DNA of 64,000 nt from Nocardia africana NBRC 100379 (GCF_001612635.1 NZ_BDAV01000011.1:1-64000); one strand, 5' to 3'; counted from the first letter of the stretch, positions 1-9,612 are shown. The notes: a model not told the origin generated them from the letters alone. Made by a program: numbers and translations.

Positions 1-9
1 GGGGGGGCA

Positions 10-31
10 GCCGGCTCACTGCCGAGCCGGC
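10..31. terminator. Hairpin, possible terminator
   Basis: A perfect 8-bp inverted repeat (GCCGGCTC / GAGCCGGC) with a 6-nt loop lies about 130 bp beyond the 3' end of the minus-strand amidase gene. No T-run follows, which is common for actinobacterial hairpin terminators, so its role is only inferred. Nothing else is recognisable in the first 160 bp. Confidence 0.3.
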
Positions 32-160
32 ACCAACGCCGGGGCGGATAAGAAGCAATTCGGCACACCCCCGGCCGCTACCGCCACGACCGTGAGACTT
101 CTGCGATCGACCGGTGAACATCCGGTCTCGTCCATGGCCGAGAAGGCTGTGGCCGAACTT

Positions 161-1561
161 CTATGGGCGGGTGATGCGAGGGAAGGAGTGTTCGGCTTCC
201 AGGAGGTAGGCCAGTTCGAGCAGGGTGCGTTCGTCGCCGTATGCGGCCGACAGTTGCACGCCGACCGGAAGGCCTTCCGGGGTGCGGCCCATCGGCAGGG
301 AGATTGCCGGGGTGCCGGCGATGTTGTTCAGCGGCGTGTAGCTGACGTAGCGGGTGAGGCGGTCGATCAGCTCCGGGAAGGGGACGGTCGGCGCGATGTG
401 GCCCAGCGGCGGTGTGGTGTGCGAGAGTACCGGCGACACAACAACTTCCAGCCGGGCGAACATGCGCGCGTAGGCGGCCGGGATGCGTCGCAGTCGGCGC
501 AGCGCCGCCGGTGTGCGGTGCAGGTTGCGGCGGTGGTGGGCGCGCAGTCCGCGCGTGAGTCCGTCGGTGGCGGCCGCGTCGAACGACCGGTCCAGGATGA
601 GCTTGCCCGTAGTCACGGCGAGATCGGCCAGCAGCGCCCAGTATTGGACGAAATCGACGGCGAACTGCTCGGTGACCGGGAGGGCGATCGGTTCGACGAC
701 GTGTCCGGCCTTCTCCAGCAGTGTGGCGGTGTGCTCGACCGCGGCACGGGTGGGTTCGTCGACCTCGGCGCCGGTGACGCTGTGCATGAGCAGCCCGACC
801 CGCAGCCGTCGTTGCGCCGGGCCGCGGACCTCGCCGATGGGGGCGAGTTTCGGGTTGCGCCAGACGTTCTCGGCCGCGGCGACGAACGCCGCGGTGTCGC
901 GCACCGTGCGAGTGAGTACGCCCTCGGAGATCATCGGGATCGGCACGTGCCGCGCCTGTTCACCGTCGATATGACGGCCGCGGCTCGGCTTGAGCCCGAC
1001 GAGTCCACCGCATGCGGCGGGGATGCGAATCGAGCCGCCGCCGTCGTTGGCGTGGGCTATCGGGACCACCCCCGCGGCGACGAGTGCGGCCGAACCGCCC
1101 GACGAGGCGCCGATCGAGCGGTCCGGATCCCACGGGTTGCGGGTCGGAGGTTCGGTCATGAATTCGGTGGTGGCGTTGAAGCCGAACTCGGGCAGTCGCG
1201 ATTTGCCGAGCAGCGTCAGTCCGGTGCCGAGGTACTGGTCGGCGTAGGCGCCGTTCTTCGCGGCCGGCCGCGCCCGGAACGCCTCGCTGCCGTGGGTGGT
1301 CGGCAGCCCCGCGACGTCGGTGTTGTCCTTGATGAACGTCGGCACGCCGTAGAGGGCGGTACCGGAGTCCGAGTGGTAGCGCGGAGCGTCGTAGATCGCG
1401 CAGGCGACGGCGTCGAGGTGCGGGTCGACCGCTTGCGCTCGCTCGATGGCGGCGGCGGCGAGTTCCTGCGGACTCACCGAGCCGTCGCGGACCAGTTCGG
1501 CGAGAGCGACCGCGTCGTGCTCGGCGAGCACATCGTCGCGAAATGCGTGAATCGACGTCAT
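161..1561 (-). CDS. Amidase (amidase-signature family)
   Basis: This 466-residue protein belongs to the amidase-signature (GatA/AtzF-like) hydrolases, which cleave amide bonds with a Ser-cisSer-Lys triad. The triad is visible: Lys78 in FIKDNTD, the GASSGGSAAL signature at about 151-160, and the nucleophile Ser177 in GGGSIRIPAA. The length is typical of stand-alone amidases rather than a GatA subunit, and no gatB or gatC is nearby, so a catabolic amidase acting on an unknown small amide is most likely. It is transcribed divergently from a TetR regulator whose gene starts 82 bp away, with palindromes between them, suggesting local repression. The substrate cannot be read from sequence. No signal peptide is visible, so it should be cytoplasmic. 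Confidence 0.88.
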   Translation of the reverse strand: MTSIHAFRDDVLAEHDAVALAELVRDGSVSPQELAAAAIERAQAVDPHLDAVACAIYDAPRYHSDSGTALYGVPTFIKDNTDVAGLPTTHGSEAFRARPAAKNGAYADQYLGTGLTLLGKSRLPEFGFNATTEFMTEPPTRNPWDPDRSIGASSGGSAALVAAGVVPIAHANDGGGSIRIPAACGGLVGLKPSRGRHIDGEQARHVPIPMISEGVLTRTVRDTAAFVAAAENVWRNPKLAPIGEVRGPAQRRLRVGLLMHSVTGAEVDEPTRAAVEHTATLLEKAGHVVEPIALPVTEQFAVDFVQYWALLADLAVTTGKLILDRSFDAAATDGLTRGLRAHHRRNLHRTPAALRRLRRIPAAYARMFARLEVVVSPVLSHTTPPLGHIAPTVPFPELIDRLTRYVSYTPLNNIAGTPAISLPMGRTPEGLPVGVQLSAAYGDERTLLELAYLLEAEHSFPRITRP

Positions 1562-1581
1562 GGCGGCTGAGTCTAGAAGAA

Positions 1582-1622
1582 TTTACAGACTCTGCCCAGA
1601 GGGAAACTGTAAAGAGTTACAG
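1582..1622. promoter_or_regulatory. Operator-like palindromes between amidase and TetR
   Basis: The 82-bp divergent intergenic region holds CTGTAA-AGAG-TTACAG (1607-1622), and TTTACAG at 1582-1588 forms a second, wider inverted pair with CTGTAAA at 1607-1613. Three copies of the same half site so close to both starts look like a binding site for the adjacent TetR protein. The half sites are seen; the binding protein is inferred. Confidence 0.55.
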
Positions 1623-1643
1623 AGATGGCCTAGGGTTGGCATC

Positions 1644-2324
1644 GTGACCGCGCGCCGCCACCGTCCCAGCGCCCAGGCTCGACGCGAAGCCCTGCTCGCG
1701 GCCGCTGTCGAGGTCACCGCGGCCGTGGGCGTGGCCGGGGTGACCCATCGCGCGGTCACCGAAAAGGCCGGATTGCCGCTGACCACGGTCGGCTACTTCT
1801 TCGACTCGATCGACGCGCTGACCGAGGAAGCGCTGCGGGTCTATACCGATGCCGATGCCGACGCCCAGGTCGCGCTCGCCGAGGCGCTGGCCGAGGCGCA
1901 CAGCACACCCGACGAGATCGCCGCCGCGATGTCGTCGGCCGCGACCCCGCGCTCACCGGAGACGCCGGCGTTGTTCGAGGCCTATCTGCATGCCGCGCGG
2001 CACCCGGAGTTCCGCGACGCCGCCGCGCGGGCGCTCGATGCCGCGCGGCGGGTTGCCGCCGCGGGTGTTCGCGCGGCCGGCGCCCCCGAACCCGACACGG
2101 CCGCACCGGCGTTCACGGCCTTGGCACACGGGTTGGCATTGCACGAAATGGCCGTGCCGGGCACGCTGCCGCCGGATTCGGTGCATGCGGCGTTTCGCGC
2201 GCTGTTTCTGGGGTTCCTCCTCGACAACGGTCATGTCGAGCTGGCTCTGCGGCTGCGGCGCCGAGCCCCAGCGGACGATCAGGTATGCGAGGGCGGTCCG
2301 CCGCCGGCCGAGCCCGACATGTGA
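1644..2324 (+). CDS. TetR-family transcriptional regulator
   Basis: The protein is about 226 residues from the GTG at 1644. Reading extends upstream to 1560, but that extension overlaps the amidase start and the operator region and encodes no TetR-like sequence. Residues ~10-60 form the TetR helix-turn-helix (VTHRAVTEKAGLPLTTVGYFF pattern around 42-62), followed by an all-helical ligand domain with no recognisable specificity. The gene is divergent from the amidase and probably represses both genes by binding the CTGTAA/TTACAG half sites, which end 21 bp upstream of the GTG. The ligand is unknown. Confidence 0.85.
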   Translation: MTARRHRPSAQARREALLAAAVEVTAAVGVAGVTHRAVTEKAGLPLTTVGYFFDSIDALTEEALRVYTDADADAQVALAEALAEAHSTPDEIAAAMSSAATPRSPETPALFEAYLHAARHPEFRDAAARALDAARRVAAAGVRAAGAPEPDTAAPAFTALAHGLALHEMAVPGTLPPDSVHAAFRALFLGFLLDNGHVELALRLRRRAPADDQVCEGGPPPAEPDM

Positions 2325-2637
2325 CGGCGCCGTTCGGTCGCGCCCATCGGGGAAGCGCTGACTCCGACCGCGGCTGGTGCGACGCCACGTGCCCACTGTG
2401 ATCAGGATCGTTGCCGACCTGGCGAGGTGCGGGCACTATCGGAGTCGGCCGCTCGAGGATGCGCGTGCGGGACCGAGCGAGCCCGGCTGCCCGATGTGAA
2501 TTCTCTTGGCGACTCGGCACTCCCACGTGCACTGTGCGCGCCGGCCCCGTCGCGGCGCGGCTGGTCCACGCCGGTCCCCGGCACGCCTTGGCGGCGGTAG
2601 CAGACCACGGAATTCGTCGCGGAGAGGAGCGCATGCG
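2325..2637. other. Non-coding gap
   Basis: About 310 bp without a convincing gene in any frame. It should hold the promoter of the PPOX-fold gene; a purine-rich ribosome-binding site (ggagagg) lies just before the ATG at 2638. Nothing else stands out. Confidence 0.4.
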
Positions 2638-3162
2638 ATGACAGACACCCTGACCGATATCCCCACCGCACCCCTTCGGCTCGCCCGCCCCGTCCCGGTG
2701 GCGCGGGCGACGCCGCGGAACCGGGTTCCCGCGACCGGGGTAGCGCGCGAGTGGCAGCAGGCGAAGACGGTGCTCGTCACCCGGGTGACGGGACCGAAGC
2801 AATTGGTGACCGTGCCACGGCTGGTTGTCCCTATCGGGTTCGGCCAGTTGGCATTTCGCACCTCTTCACAGGCGCCGGAAGCCGACGATCTGCTGCGCGA
2901 CGGCCGGGTGCTGGTCCAGGCCGGTGATTGGCGCGGGCATCCGGCGCTGGGGTCTCATCAGCGCCAGGGACACGCGCAGGTCGTGACCGCCGGGACGCTG
3001 GTGTCATTCGTCCAGGCCGAGATCGAGGCCAAGTACCGATGGCAGATCCCGCTGGCGAAGTTCGGTCACCGGCTGGCGCGGGGAAGCGCTCCCTACGCCG
3101 ACGTCGTCGTTCTGGTCACGGTTCACGAGCCCGCGTCTCCGATGCTGTCGCCGACGCCCTGA
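2638..3162 (+). CDS. PPOX-fold (F420/FMN-binding) protein
   Basis: The 174-residue product starts at ATG 2638, behind a ggagagg Shine-Dalgarno; reading frames further upstream lack support. After a ~35-residue non-conserved N-terminus, the pattern fits the PPOX-class F420-dependent enzymes: a strand pair near 60-85, a D-LL-R-DGRVLVQAGDWRG block like the family's 'lrrDprV.v.a' segment, and an E-KYRW-----L--RL-RG segment near 135-155. Such proteins use F420 or flavin to reduce or oxidise small molecules. No cofactor residues can be assigned with certainty, and the substrate is unknown. It stands alone between two gaps. Confidence 0.55.
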   Translation: MTDTLTDIPTAPLRLARPVPVARATPRNRVPATGVAREWQQAKTVLVTRVTGPKQLVTVPRLVVPIGFGQLAFRTSSQAPEADDLLRDGRVLVQAGDWRGHPALGSHQRQGHAQVVTAGTLVSFVQAEIEAKYRWQIPLAKFGHRLARGSAPYADVVVLVTVHEPASPMLSPTP

Positions 3163-3832
3163 CTTGTCCGTCGGCGAAAGGCGCTGTTTCGCGGAACGTG
3201 CGATGCCGCCGGGGTGGCGATCGGCCCGGCGGCACCGCAACGACTTCGCGTAACCCGTCATGCGTTCGGCTTACGCGCAGGCCGACGCCGGGCAGGACGC
3301 CGGCCTTGGTGTTCGGATACCCACCCCTCCGGAGATAGCAAACCTTCAGCAGTCGAATATGTGGCCGAAATCGCCTGCTGCGCGAAGTATTCAATCGGCG
3401 TTTCCCTCCGCGTCACCGTCCGGCAGTGGCGGGGGTGCCGCAGTCGCGGGCGGTGGCGATACGCCGGTCGAGGTGACCGCGGCCCTGGCGCCCTTCAGTG
3501 GTGGACCCCCGTTTACGCAGGAAGCGAACGTATCCCGCGTGGGGGCTTCCGGGCGCCGATCCGGCCGACACCACCGAGGCTGTCGATCGCGTCGTTCGTG
3601 GCGCACTCGGCGAAACGGGCAGTCTGACAGCAAATTTCGAGCACATGGGCGGAACGGTTCGGCGTCTTTGGCGCCGTCGCCGAAATGTCAGTTTCATGCC
3701 GGCTGGACTGCGGCTCGACGCCCGGCAATCGACAAGTAGTGACATGTCGGGAACCGATTCAACCATTTACCACTGCCGGGAACCCTGACCGCAGTACGCT
3801 GCTGTCCGTCGCCGTCTCGATGATGGGAAAGT
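3163..3832. other. 670-bp region without recognisable gene
   Basis: Several overlapping open frames exist on both strands, but none has a convincing start, family pattern or membrane segment. Short AT-richer patches (for example around 3340-3400) suggest promoter sequence or a long-decayed gene. The segment before 3833 should contain the promoter for the secreted esterase. Confidence 0.4.
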
Positions 3833-4756
3833 ATGCGCGCTACAGCAATTCGACTCGTCGCGGCCGTGGCCGCCATCGCCGCAATCTTCACCTCGTTGCA
3901 CGTCGGTCATGGGGTACAACCTGGTGAAAGCCGAGTTCGCCCCGCTGCGGCGCAGTGCAGTCTGGCACCGACAGCCGGCACCGTGGTACGGACGATCGGT
4001 ACCAGGATCTATCGGCTCAACGTTCCTGCCGGCCTGACCGGACAGTCGGTGCCGCTGCTGCTCGCCGAGCATGGAAATGCCAGCAACGCGGCAGAATTCG
4101 AGCAGGTCTCGGGCTGGACTCCGTACGCGGCCGCGCACCACTTCATCGTCGCCTACCCGCAGGGCAATGCGAACAATCTGCCGCTGGATCCCGGTAACGG
4201 TCTGGTCGGCAACGATTGGGAGTTTCAGCAGGGCTCGATCGATGTCCAGTTCCTGCGCTCGGTCGTTGCCGACATCGAGGCGAACTGGTGCGTCGACACC
4301 GCGCGCGTATACAGCAGCGGCTGGTCCGACGGCGGCATCATGTCGCAGCGGATGGCGTGCGACGCCTCCGACGTCTTCGCGGACGTAACCTCCTGGGAGG
4401 GCGGCGATCCCACCCTTCCGAACCCGACCCTGCTGATTCCCAGTCCCGGGTCGCCCTGTCACCCCGCTCGGCCGATCTCTGTCGTCATCGCCCAGGGACA
4501 GATCGACCCGATCTCCGATCCGGTAGCCGGTGTGGCCAATGTCAACCAATGGGCAGCTCGCGACGGCTGCCCCCTCCCGCCGGCGAAGTCCAGCGACACA
4601 TACGGCACCACGGCCGCCTACGGACCGTGCCGGAACGCGACCGCCGTGCAGTACCGGGTGGAGAACGGCCAGGCGCATCAGTGGCCGTCCGGCGCAACCG
4701 GCGAGGACCTGCGAGATCGACTGTGGAACTTCATGTTCGCCACCACCCTCCCGTAG
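3833..4756 (+). CDS. Secreted PHB-depolymerase/feruloyl-esterase-like hydrolase
   Basis: The 307-residue protein begins with a signal peptide (MRATAIRLVAAVAAIAAIF, Ala-rich cleavage region before about residue 40). The mature part is an alpha/beta hydrolase of the LpqC/polyhydroxybutyrate-depolymerase family: the nucleophile elbow is GWSDGG at about 164-169, a candidate acid is the Asp in GQIDPI, and the catalytic His is in AHQWP near the C-terminus. Paired cysteines suggest disulphides outside the cell. Such enzymes hydrolyse polyesters or aromatic esters; the exact substrate is unknown. It is monocistronic between two gaps. Confidence 0.78.
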   Translation: MRATAIRLVAAVAAIAAIFTSLHVGHGVQPGESRVRPAAAQCSLAPTAGTVVRTIGTRIYRLNVPAGLTGQSVPLLLAEHGNASNAAEFEQVSGWTPYAAAHHFIVAYPQGNANNLPLDPGNGLVGNDWEFQQGSIDVQFLRSVVADIEANWCVDTARVYSSGWSDGGIMSQRMACDASDVFADVTSWEGGDPTLPNPTLLIPSPGSPCHPARPISVVIAQGQIDPISDPVAGVANVNQWAARDGCPLPPAKSSDTYGTTAAYGPCRNATAVQYRVENGQAHQWPSGATGEDLRDRLWNFMFATTLP

Positions 4757-5105
4757 GAGCCGAGCGGGTGCGCCGGTTCTTCGTGGCGACGGCGCCCCCC
4801 GCTCGTCAGGACACGCGCGACAACCCCTCGAGCACCGCTACGCCCTAACGCGAACTGCAATCCCATCAACAGCCCGGTCGCGGCCCCGTCACTGGAACCC
4901 GGCCGCACCGGCGGCCAGACCGCCGCACGAGCTTCCGACTGAGCCGTTCGAGACGAAAGACGGCTTCTCACAGTAAGTTTCGGCGCTGTTCCGCCGCGGG
5001 ACGGATCGCCACGCTCGGCACCCGCTCGGTGGCAATGCATCCGGGGGCACAGGAAATGCGGGCTTCGCCGGTCGATGAATCTCGCGAATGATGAGCCGAT
5101 GTTCG
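4757..5105. other. Convergent gap, no gene seen
   Basis: About 350 bp lie between the 3' ends of the esterase (plus) and the acyltransferase (minus). No open frame here has family similarity that I recognise, and no strong terminator hairpin was found by eye. Confidence 0.4.
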
Positions 5106-7283
5106 TCATTCGCGGGCGAGGGCGCGATCGGTCAGGGCGCCGATCGCCGGTCCGAGCGTCTGAGCGTAGCTGACCGTGAGGTGATTGTCGTCGCGGAACA
5201 CCAGAGTATTGCCGACGATGACGGGGCAGCGGCCGGTGGTGCAGAACATCGAGGTGAGATCGGCGTACCGACCGCCACCGGCCGTGACCGCCGCCTGCTC
5301 GGCCGCGACACCGGCGTCGTTCACCCCGGCCGGGCGTGCGGGTGCGCATGCGGTGGCATCGTCGAGGTGTTCGGACAGGCACGTCGGCACCGTGGAGTGG
5401 GGATCGGGGATCGGCCCGAGAACGAGAACGGCCGAACCGATCTCGTGCAGCTGGGCAACCAGGCGGGCCAGACTGTCCACCCAGGCTCGATCGTAGGAGA
5501 CGAAGCCGAAATCGCCGCCGTAGCGTCGGGACATGCCCACCACGATCAACCGCGGATGTTCGTGTCGCAGCCGGTTCAGCACCTGACCACGCCATTGCTC
5601 GCATTCGGTGTACTCGCGGTCCAGATACGGGCTGGTGATGGGCAGGTCCATCAGCGGGCAGGTGACCTTGGCCATCGTTTCCAGCCGCCAATGCCGCGCC
5701 TCGGCGATCGGCTCGAGCGCCGGATTCCACATCGCCGCATGGGAATCGCCCACCAAGGCCACCGTGGTGGGCGAGTCCTGATCACCCGAGGCGCACTCGG
5801 ATTGGCCGACCTCGCGCCACGACCGGACACAGCCGTTGGTGAACACGTCGGCCTTGTTGCCGGGCGCGTTGTCCAGTGAAGGGGTGAGATTCGATGGGAC
5901 AGCACGGATTTCGGCCGAGGCGGCGACCGCGGATTGCGCTTGCGTCATCAGCTGCCGGACCGCCTCGTCACGGGGGTCGGCGGTGGGTGCGGCCGAGTCC
6001 CGCGGCGCGGTGAGCACGAGCGACGGTGCCGCCACGCCCTGCCCGACCGGGGCAGGGACGAGTGCGAACAGGACGAGTGCCGCACTCACGGCGAGCGCGG
6101 TGCAGGCGCCGCCGCAGGCGAGGCTGCGCACGGCCGAGTTCCGCAGCGGCGCCGCGAAGCGGACCGGATTCTCAACCGTCCACTGAGTGAGCAGGGCGAG
6201 CCCGCCGGCCATCACCAGCGCACCGAATGCGCCGACCCGCCCGAGCGGATGGCCCAGCATATGCGGGGCCAGCAGCAACACCGGCCAATGCCACAGGTAC
6301 CAGGTGTAGGACAAGCCCCCGACCGCCCGGACCGGGCCGCGGGCCAGCAGCCGGCCGACCCCGAAACGTGCTCCGGCACAACCGGAGACGATCATCAGAG
6401 CAGCGCCCATGACGGGAATCAGGGCCGCGCTGCCGGGATACGGTGTCCTGCTGTCGAAGTGGGTGCAGGCCACGACGACCAGAACCAGACCGATCCATCC
6501 GGCTGGCGCGGCCACCGAACGCGGCAACCGGGACCACACGGCCACCGAGAGCGCGACCAGGCCGCCGGTGGCCAGCTCCCACGCCCGGGCGGGCAGCGAA
6601 AAGTACGCCCACGGCGGCAGAGTGCCGGTCCAGAACAGTGAGATCGTGAACGAGAGCGCGGCGACGACGGCGAGAACGATCAGGTACGGAAGAGGAGCGG
6701 CTGATCCGGTGCGGCGGCGCCGCACGAACCACGCCGAGGCGACGATGAGCACCGGCCACACCAGATAGAACTGCTCCTCCACGCCGAGTGACCAGAAGTG
6801 CTCGAACGGTGAAGGCGGTTCGTTCGCCGCCAGATAGTCGGTGCCGCGCAGGGCGAGCCGATTGTTCCCGACATACAACGCGCTGGCGATTCCGTCGCCG
6901 AGGACCTGGCGCGCCTGCAGCGGCGGCAGCAGCACCGCCGCTCCGATCGCGGTGGCAACCACCACGATGCCCGCCGCGGGCAGCAGCCGGCGAGCGCGTG
7001 CCCCATAAAATCGGGCCAGCTCGACGGTGCCGCCGGCCCTGACGTCCCGCCACAGTATTCCGGTGATCAGAAATCCGGAAATTACGAAAAAGACGTCCAC
7101 GCCGACAAATCCGCCACTGAACCCCGGAATTCCCGCATGAAACAGCACGACCGCCACGACGGCGACCGCTCGCATGCCCTCGATATCGGGCCGAAATCCG
7201 TCCCGGGGCTGCGATGCACTGTGAACCCGGTCTGCCTGCCGATTCGCCAACCCGCTTACGGCCGTGTCCGTCATGTGCAGCAT
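5106..7283 (-). CDS. Acyltransferase-3 / SGNH fusion membrane protein
   Basis: The protein has 725 residues (a second Met three codons in is an equally good start). Residues ~30-400 are an OafA-type acyltransferase 3 domain: ten or so hydrophobic helices, R-D-IEG-RAVAV near the start, FFVISGFLIT, and H-WSLGVEEQFYLVWP. A periplasmic-side SGNH hydrolase domain follows: the nucleophile block LVGDSHAAMW at ~510 and the DDNHLT Asp/His block at ~700. Fusions of this kind O-acetylate cell-surface glycans or lipids, moving acetyl from cytosolic acetyl-CoA across the membrane. The natural acceptor is unknown; no glycan gene cluster is adjacent. Confidence 0.85.
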   Translation of the reverse strand: MLHMTDTAVSGLANRQADRVHSASQPRDGFRPDIEGMRAVAVVAVVLFHAGIPGFSGGFVGVDVFFVISGFLITGILWRDVRAGGTVELARFYGARARRLLPAAGIVVVATAIGAAVLLPPLQARQVLGDGIASALYVGNNRLALRGTDYLAANEPPSPFEHFWSLGVEEQFYLVWPVLIVASAWFVRRRRTGSAAPLPYLIVLAVVAALSFTISLFWTGTLPPWAYFSLPARAWELATGGLVALSVAVWSRLPRSVAAPAGWIGLVLVVVACTHFDSRTPYPGSAALIPVMGAALMIVSGCAGARFGVGRLLARGPVRAVGGLSYTWYLWHWPVLLLAPHMLGHPLGRVGAFGALVMAGGLALLTQWTVENPVRFAAPLRNSAVRSLACGGACTALAVSAALVLFALVPAPVGQGVAAPSLVLTAPRDSAAPTADPRDEAVRQLMTQAQSAVAASAEIRAVPSNLTPSLDNAPGNKADVFTNGCVRSWREVGQSECASGDQDSPTTVALVGDSHAAMWNPALEPIAEARHWRLETMAKVTCPLMDLPITSPYLDREYTECEQWRGQVLNRLRHEHPRLIVVGMSRRYGGDFGFVSYDRAWVDSLARLVAQLHEIGSAVLVLGPIPDPHSTVPTCLSEHLDDATACAPARPAGVNDAGVAAEQAAVTAGGGRYADLTSMFCTTGRCPVIVGNTLVFRDDNHLTVSYAQTLGPAIGALTDRALARE

Positions 7284-7541
7284 TGTGATTGATCGGTTCG
7301 TTCGTGCCGCGGCGACGTGCCGATTTCGTGCCCGACGAAATTGCCGTGTCCGGTGTGCTACTTATGGTCGAATTCGGCGGTTTGTGCCTCGCGGAATTCA
7401 TTCGGCCGGTGAGGAATTCGCCAATCGGTTGTTCGGCTGTTTCGTAGGAAGCGCTTGCGGGAAGGTCTGAGCCGAGCCTCCGGAGCAACGCCGATGAGCA
7501 AGAACGGCCAATGGTGAACCCGGGGGGGAAGGAGGACGGGA

Positions 7542-8471
7542 GTGCGCACTCCGCGGTCTGGGGCGGTACACGATATCGAGGCGGGCTCGCTCGACACCGC
7601 GGCCCGGCGGCCCGCGTGGGCCGGGGCCGGTATGGCGGCCGGCGCGTTGGCTGTGTCTTCGTCTTCGGTCTTCATCGCGTTGTCCCATGCGCGACCGGAG
7701 GTGTCGACCTTCTATCGGTGCGCTCTGGCCATGCCGGTGTTGGTCGCCGTAGCGTGGCGGGAGGGCCGGCGCGGCGGCTGGTTGACCCTGCTGGATTGGT
7801 GTGTGGCGTTGGCCTGCGGCGCGTTCTTCGCCGCGGACATGGTGTGGTGGGGCGCTGCGATCCTCGAAGTGGGGGCGGGGCTGTCGACCGTTCTGGTCAA
7901 TGTGCAAGTGATCGTCGTACCGATGATCGCGTATCTGGTCGACCGCGAAAAGCCGGGCAGAATAATGATTTTCGCACTCCCGCTGATGATATGCGGCGTG
8001 GCGGCGGCCGGCGGCGTGCTGGAGCACCACCCTGCGGGATCTGCCACGCTGCGCGGCGCTGCGCACGCGATTGCGGCGGGAGTGTGTTATTCGGGTTTCT
8101 TGTTCCTGTTACGGCGGGCAGGTCTGCGGGGGCGGACTCGGCAGACCTACACGGTGGCCGTCGGGGTAGCGGCTCTGGTCGCCGCGGGTGTGCTCGGGTT
8201 TCGGATGTCGATCGCGGTCCTGGCGGTCGATCGACCCGCACTCGGATGGCTGCTGGCCACTGCGGTTTCCGGTCAAGTGATCGGCTGGCTGCTGGTGGCG
8301 TTGTGCGCTCCGCGACTGTCGAGCGCCTCCGGTGCGGCCCTGCTGCTACTGACTCCGGTGGGCTCGCTGTTATTGAGCGCGATAGTCCTCCACGAACATC
8401 CCTCCCTTATCCAGATGGCAGGCTGTGTCCTCATCCTCGGCTGCGCATACGCCGTTGCCAAACAGTCCTGA
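7542..8471 (+). CDS. EamA/DMT-family transporter
   Basis: The 309-residue protein starts at GTG 7542 after a ggaagga ribosome-binding site. It has about ten hydrophobic helices in two repeats and the general layout of drug/metabolite transporters (EamA), with the second repeat ending in LLTPVGSLLLSAIVLHE, a typical DMT signature. Members export amino acids, metabolites or drugs; the substrate cannot be told from sequence. It faces divergently away from the acyltransferase gene and has no evident operon partner. Confidence 0.8.
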   Translation: MRTPRSGAVHDIEAGSLDTAARRPAWAGAGMAAGALAVSSSSVFIALSHARPEVSTFYRCALAMPVLVAVAWREGRRGGWLTLLDWCVALACGAFFAADMVWWGAAILEVGAGLSTVLVNVQVIVVPMIAYLVDREKPGRIMIFALPLMICGVAAAGGVLEHHPAGSATLRGAAHAIAAGVCYSGFLFLLRRAGLRGRTRQTYTVAVGVAALVAAGVLGFRMSIAVLAVDRPALGWLLATAVSGQVIGWLLVALCAPRLSSASGAALLLLTPVGSLLLSAIVLHEHPSLIQMAGCVLILGCAYAVAKQS

Positions 8472-8510
8472 GCCATCGACTTATCGCTTACTGGTGGAGG
8501 GCTGCAATTC

Positions 8511-9269
8511 CTAGCGTGCGCTGTTTCCTGCGGGCGCGGAGCCGGCAACGACCTGCAGCGGTGGAAGAGGGCGCCAGCTCACCGGCACACCGCGCATCAG
8601 CAACGCGGAGTCGAGCACCGCGCTGCCCGGTGGGAACCGGTCGCGGTCGTCGAAGACCGTGGACCGAACCGAACGGACCTCGACCGGCTCGACGTGCCAC
8701 GAGTCCGTCCGGAGTTCGAGCCCATCGAGGCATCGACCGCCACGCGTGGCCGAGAATCCGGCCGAGCCACGTCGGAAGAAGTCCGATGCCTGCGCCAGAT
8801 CGGCGAACAGTTCGCTTCCCTGGAACCGCTCGGTGGTCCGGACGTCCACGCTGACGGAGACCGTCTCATCACGACTTGCGAAGGCCACGTGCAGATCCTG
8901 TGCCGTCTCCCGCACATCGAACCGCGCCGAACTGTGCTCACCCGGAAACAGTCGGCCACCGGCAAGGACATTGATCACCGAGCCGCTGTCGCGACGCGAG
9001 ATATACACCCCGGTGGAGCGTCCTTGCGGACCATCCCACTCGACCGCGATGCGATGCGCCGCGTTCTCGCTGCGCAGCCCGACCCGGCCGGGGAGCCGGC
9101 TGGGCCGGAACTGTCCCAGGCGGATCAGGCAGATGCCGGCAACCGCCCAACCGTCGACCAGGTGAGGTCGCATCGGCGCCGGCACCAAACTCGCGGCTGC
9201 CTCAGGGGCGACTCGGTAGTTCACGAGAAGACGTCGCTCGACGACGCTGGACATCCGCGGCGGTCTCAT
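8511..9269 (-). CDS. DUF2071/acetoacetate-decarboxylase-like protein
   Basis: I place the start at ATG 9269, whose ATGA overlaps the stop of the upstream ArsR gene; this gives 252 residues. The sequence starts with a VVERRLLVNYRV-PE-AA-LVP pattern and contains W-VAGICLIRL and GVYISRRDSGS segments typical of DUF2071-like proteins, which share the acetoacetate decarboxylase fold. The catalytic Lys of true acetoacetate decarboxylase is not recognisable, so the activity is unknown. The 4-bp overlap implies translational coupling with ArsR, so the two are probably co-regulated. Confidence 0.65.
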   Translation of the reverse strand: MRPPRMSSVVERRLLVNYRVAPEAAASLVPAPMRPHLVDGWAVAGICLIRLGQFRPSRLPGRVGLRSENAAHRIAVEWDGPQGRSTGVYISRRDSGSVINVLAGGRLFPGEHSSARFDVRETAQDLHVAFASRDETVSVSVDVRTTERFQGSELFADLAQASDFFRRGSAGFSATRGGRCLDGLELRTDSWHVEPVEVRSVRSTVFDDRDRFPPGSAVLDSALLMRGVPVSWRPLPPLQVVAGSAPAGNSAR

Positions 9270-9604
9270 CCGGCACCCCCGTTCTTCGTGGTTCGCAGTC
9301 TGCGCTGCCTGACGATGACCTGTTCCGGGCAGATCGCGCTGAGGAACCTGCCGACACACAACGCCAGCCGTTCCTCGACGAGCGAGTAGAAGATCCGATT
9401 GGCGACTCGTCGCTCTCGGACGAGCCCGGCTGCCTTGAGTACGCCCAGATGCCGGGAGATCGACGGACCACTGATCGGAAACGTCGCGGCGATCTCACCC
9501 GCGGTCAACTCGCCGGAACGTAGATCCTCCAGGATCTGTCGGCGCGTCGAGTCGGCCAGCGCGCGAAACACACCGGCTTCCTCTTCAGGGTCGAGTTCGG
9601 CCAT
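9266..9604 (-). CDS. ArsR-family winged-helix regulator
   Basis: This 112-residue ArsR-type repressor has the pattern FRALADSTRRQILEDL near 12-28 and the recognition helix GPSISRHLGVLKAAGLV near 45-62. The metal-binding CxC of ArsR/SmtB is absent, so it belongs to the metal-independent 'SdpR/ArsR-like' group that often sits with SRPBCC or DUF2071 genes. It is the first gene of a two-gene unit (4-bp overlap). A perfect palindrome 9 bp upstream of the ATG suggests autoregulation of a near-leaderless transcript. Confidence 0.85.
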   Translation of the reverse strand: MAELDPEEEAGVFRALADSTRRQILEDLRSGELTAGEIAATFPISGPSISRHLGVLKAAGLVRERRVANRIFYSLVEERLALCVGRFLSAICPEQVIVRQRRLRTTKNGGAG

Positions 9605-9612
9605 GTTTGGAC

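Noticed and set aside
92..1570. Long open frame on the plus strand opposite the amidase gene
   Set aside because: It has no family pattern and is rich in Arg/Gly; it is the antisense shadow of the clear amidase gene.
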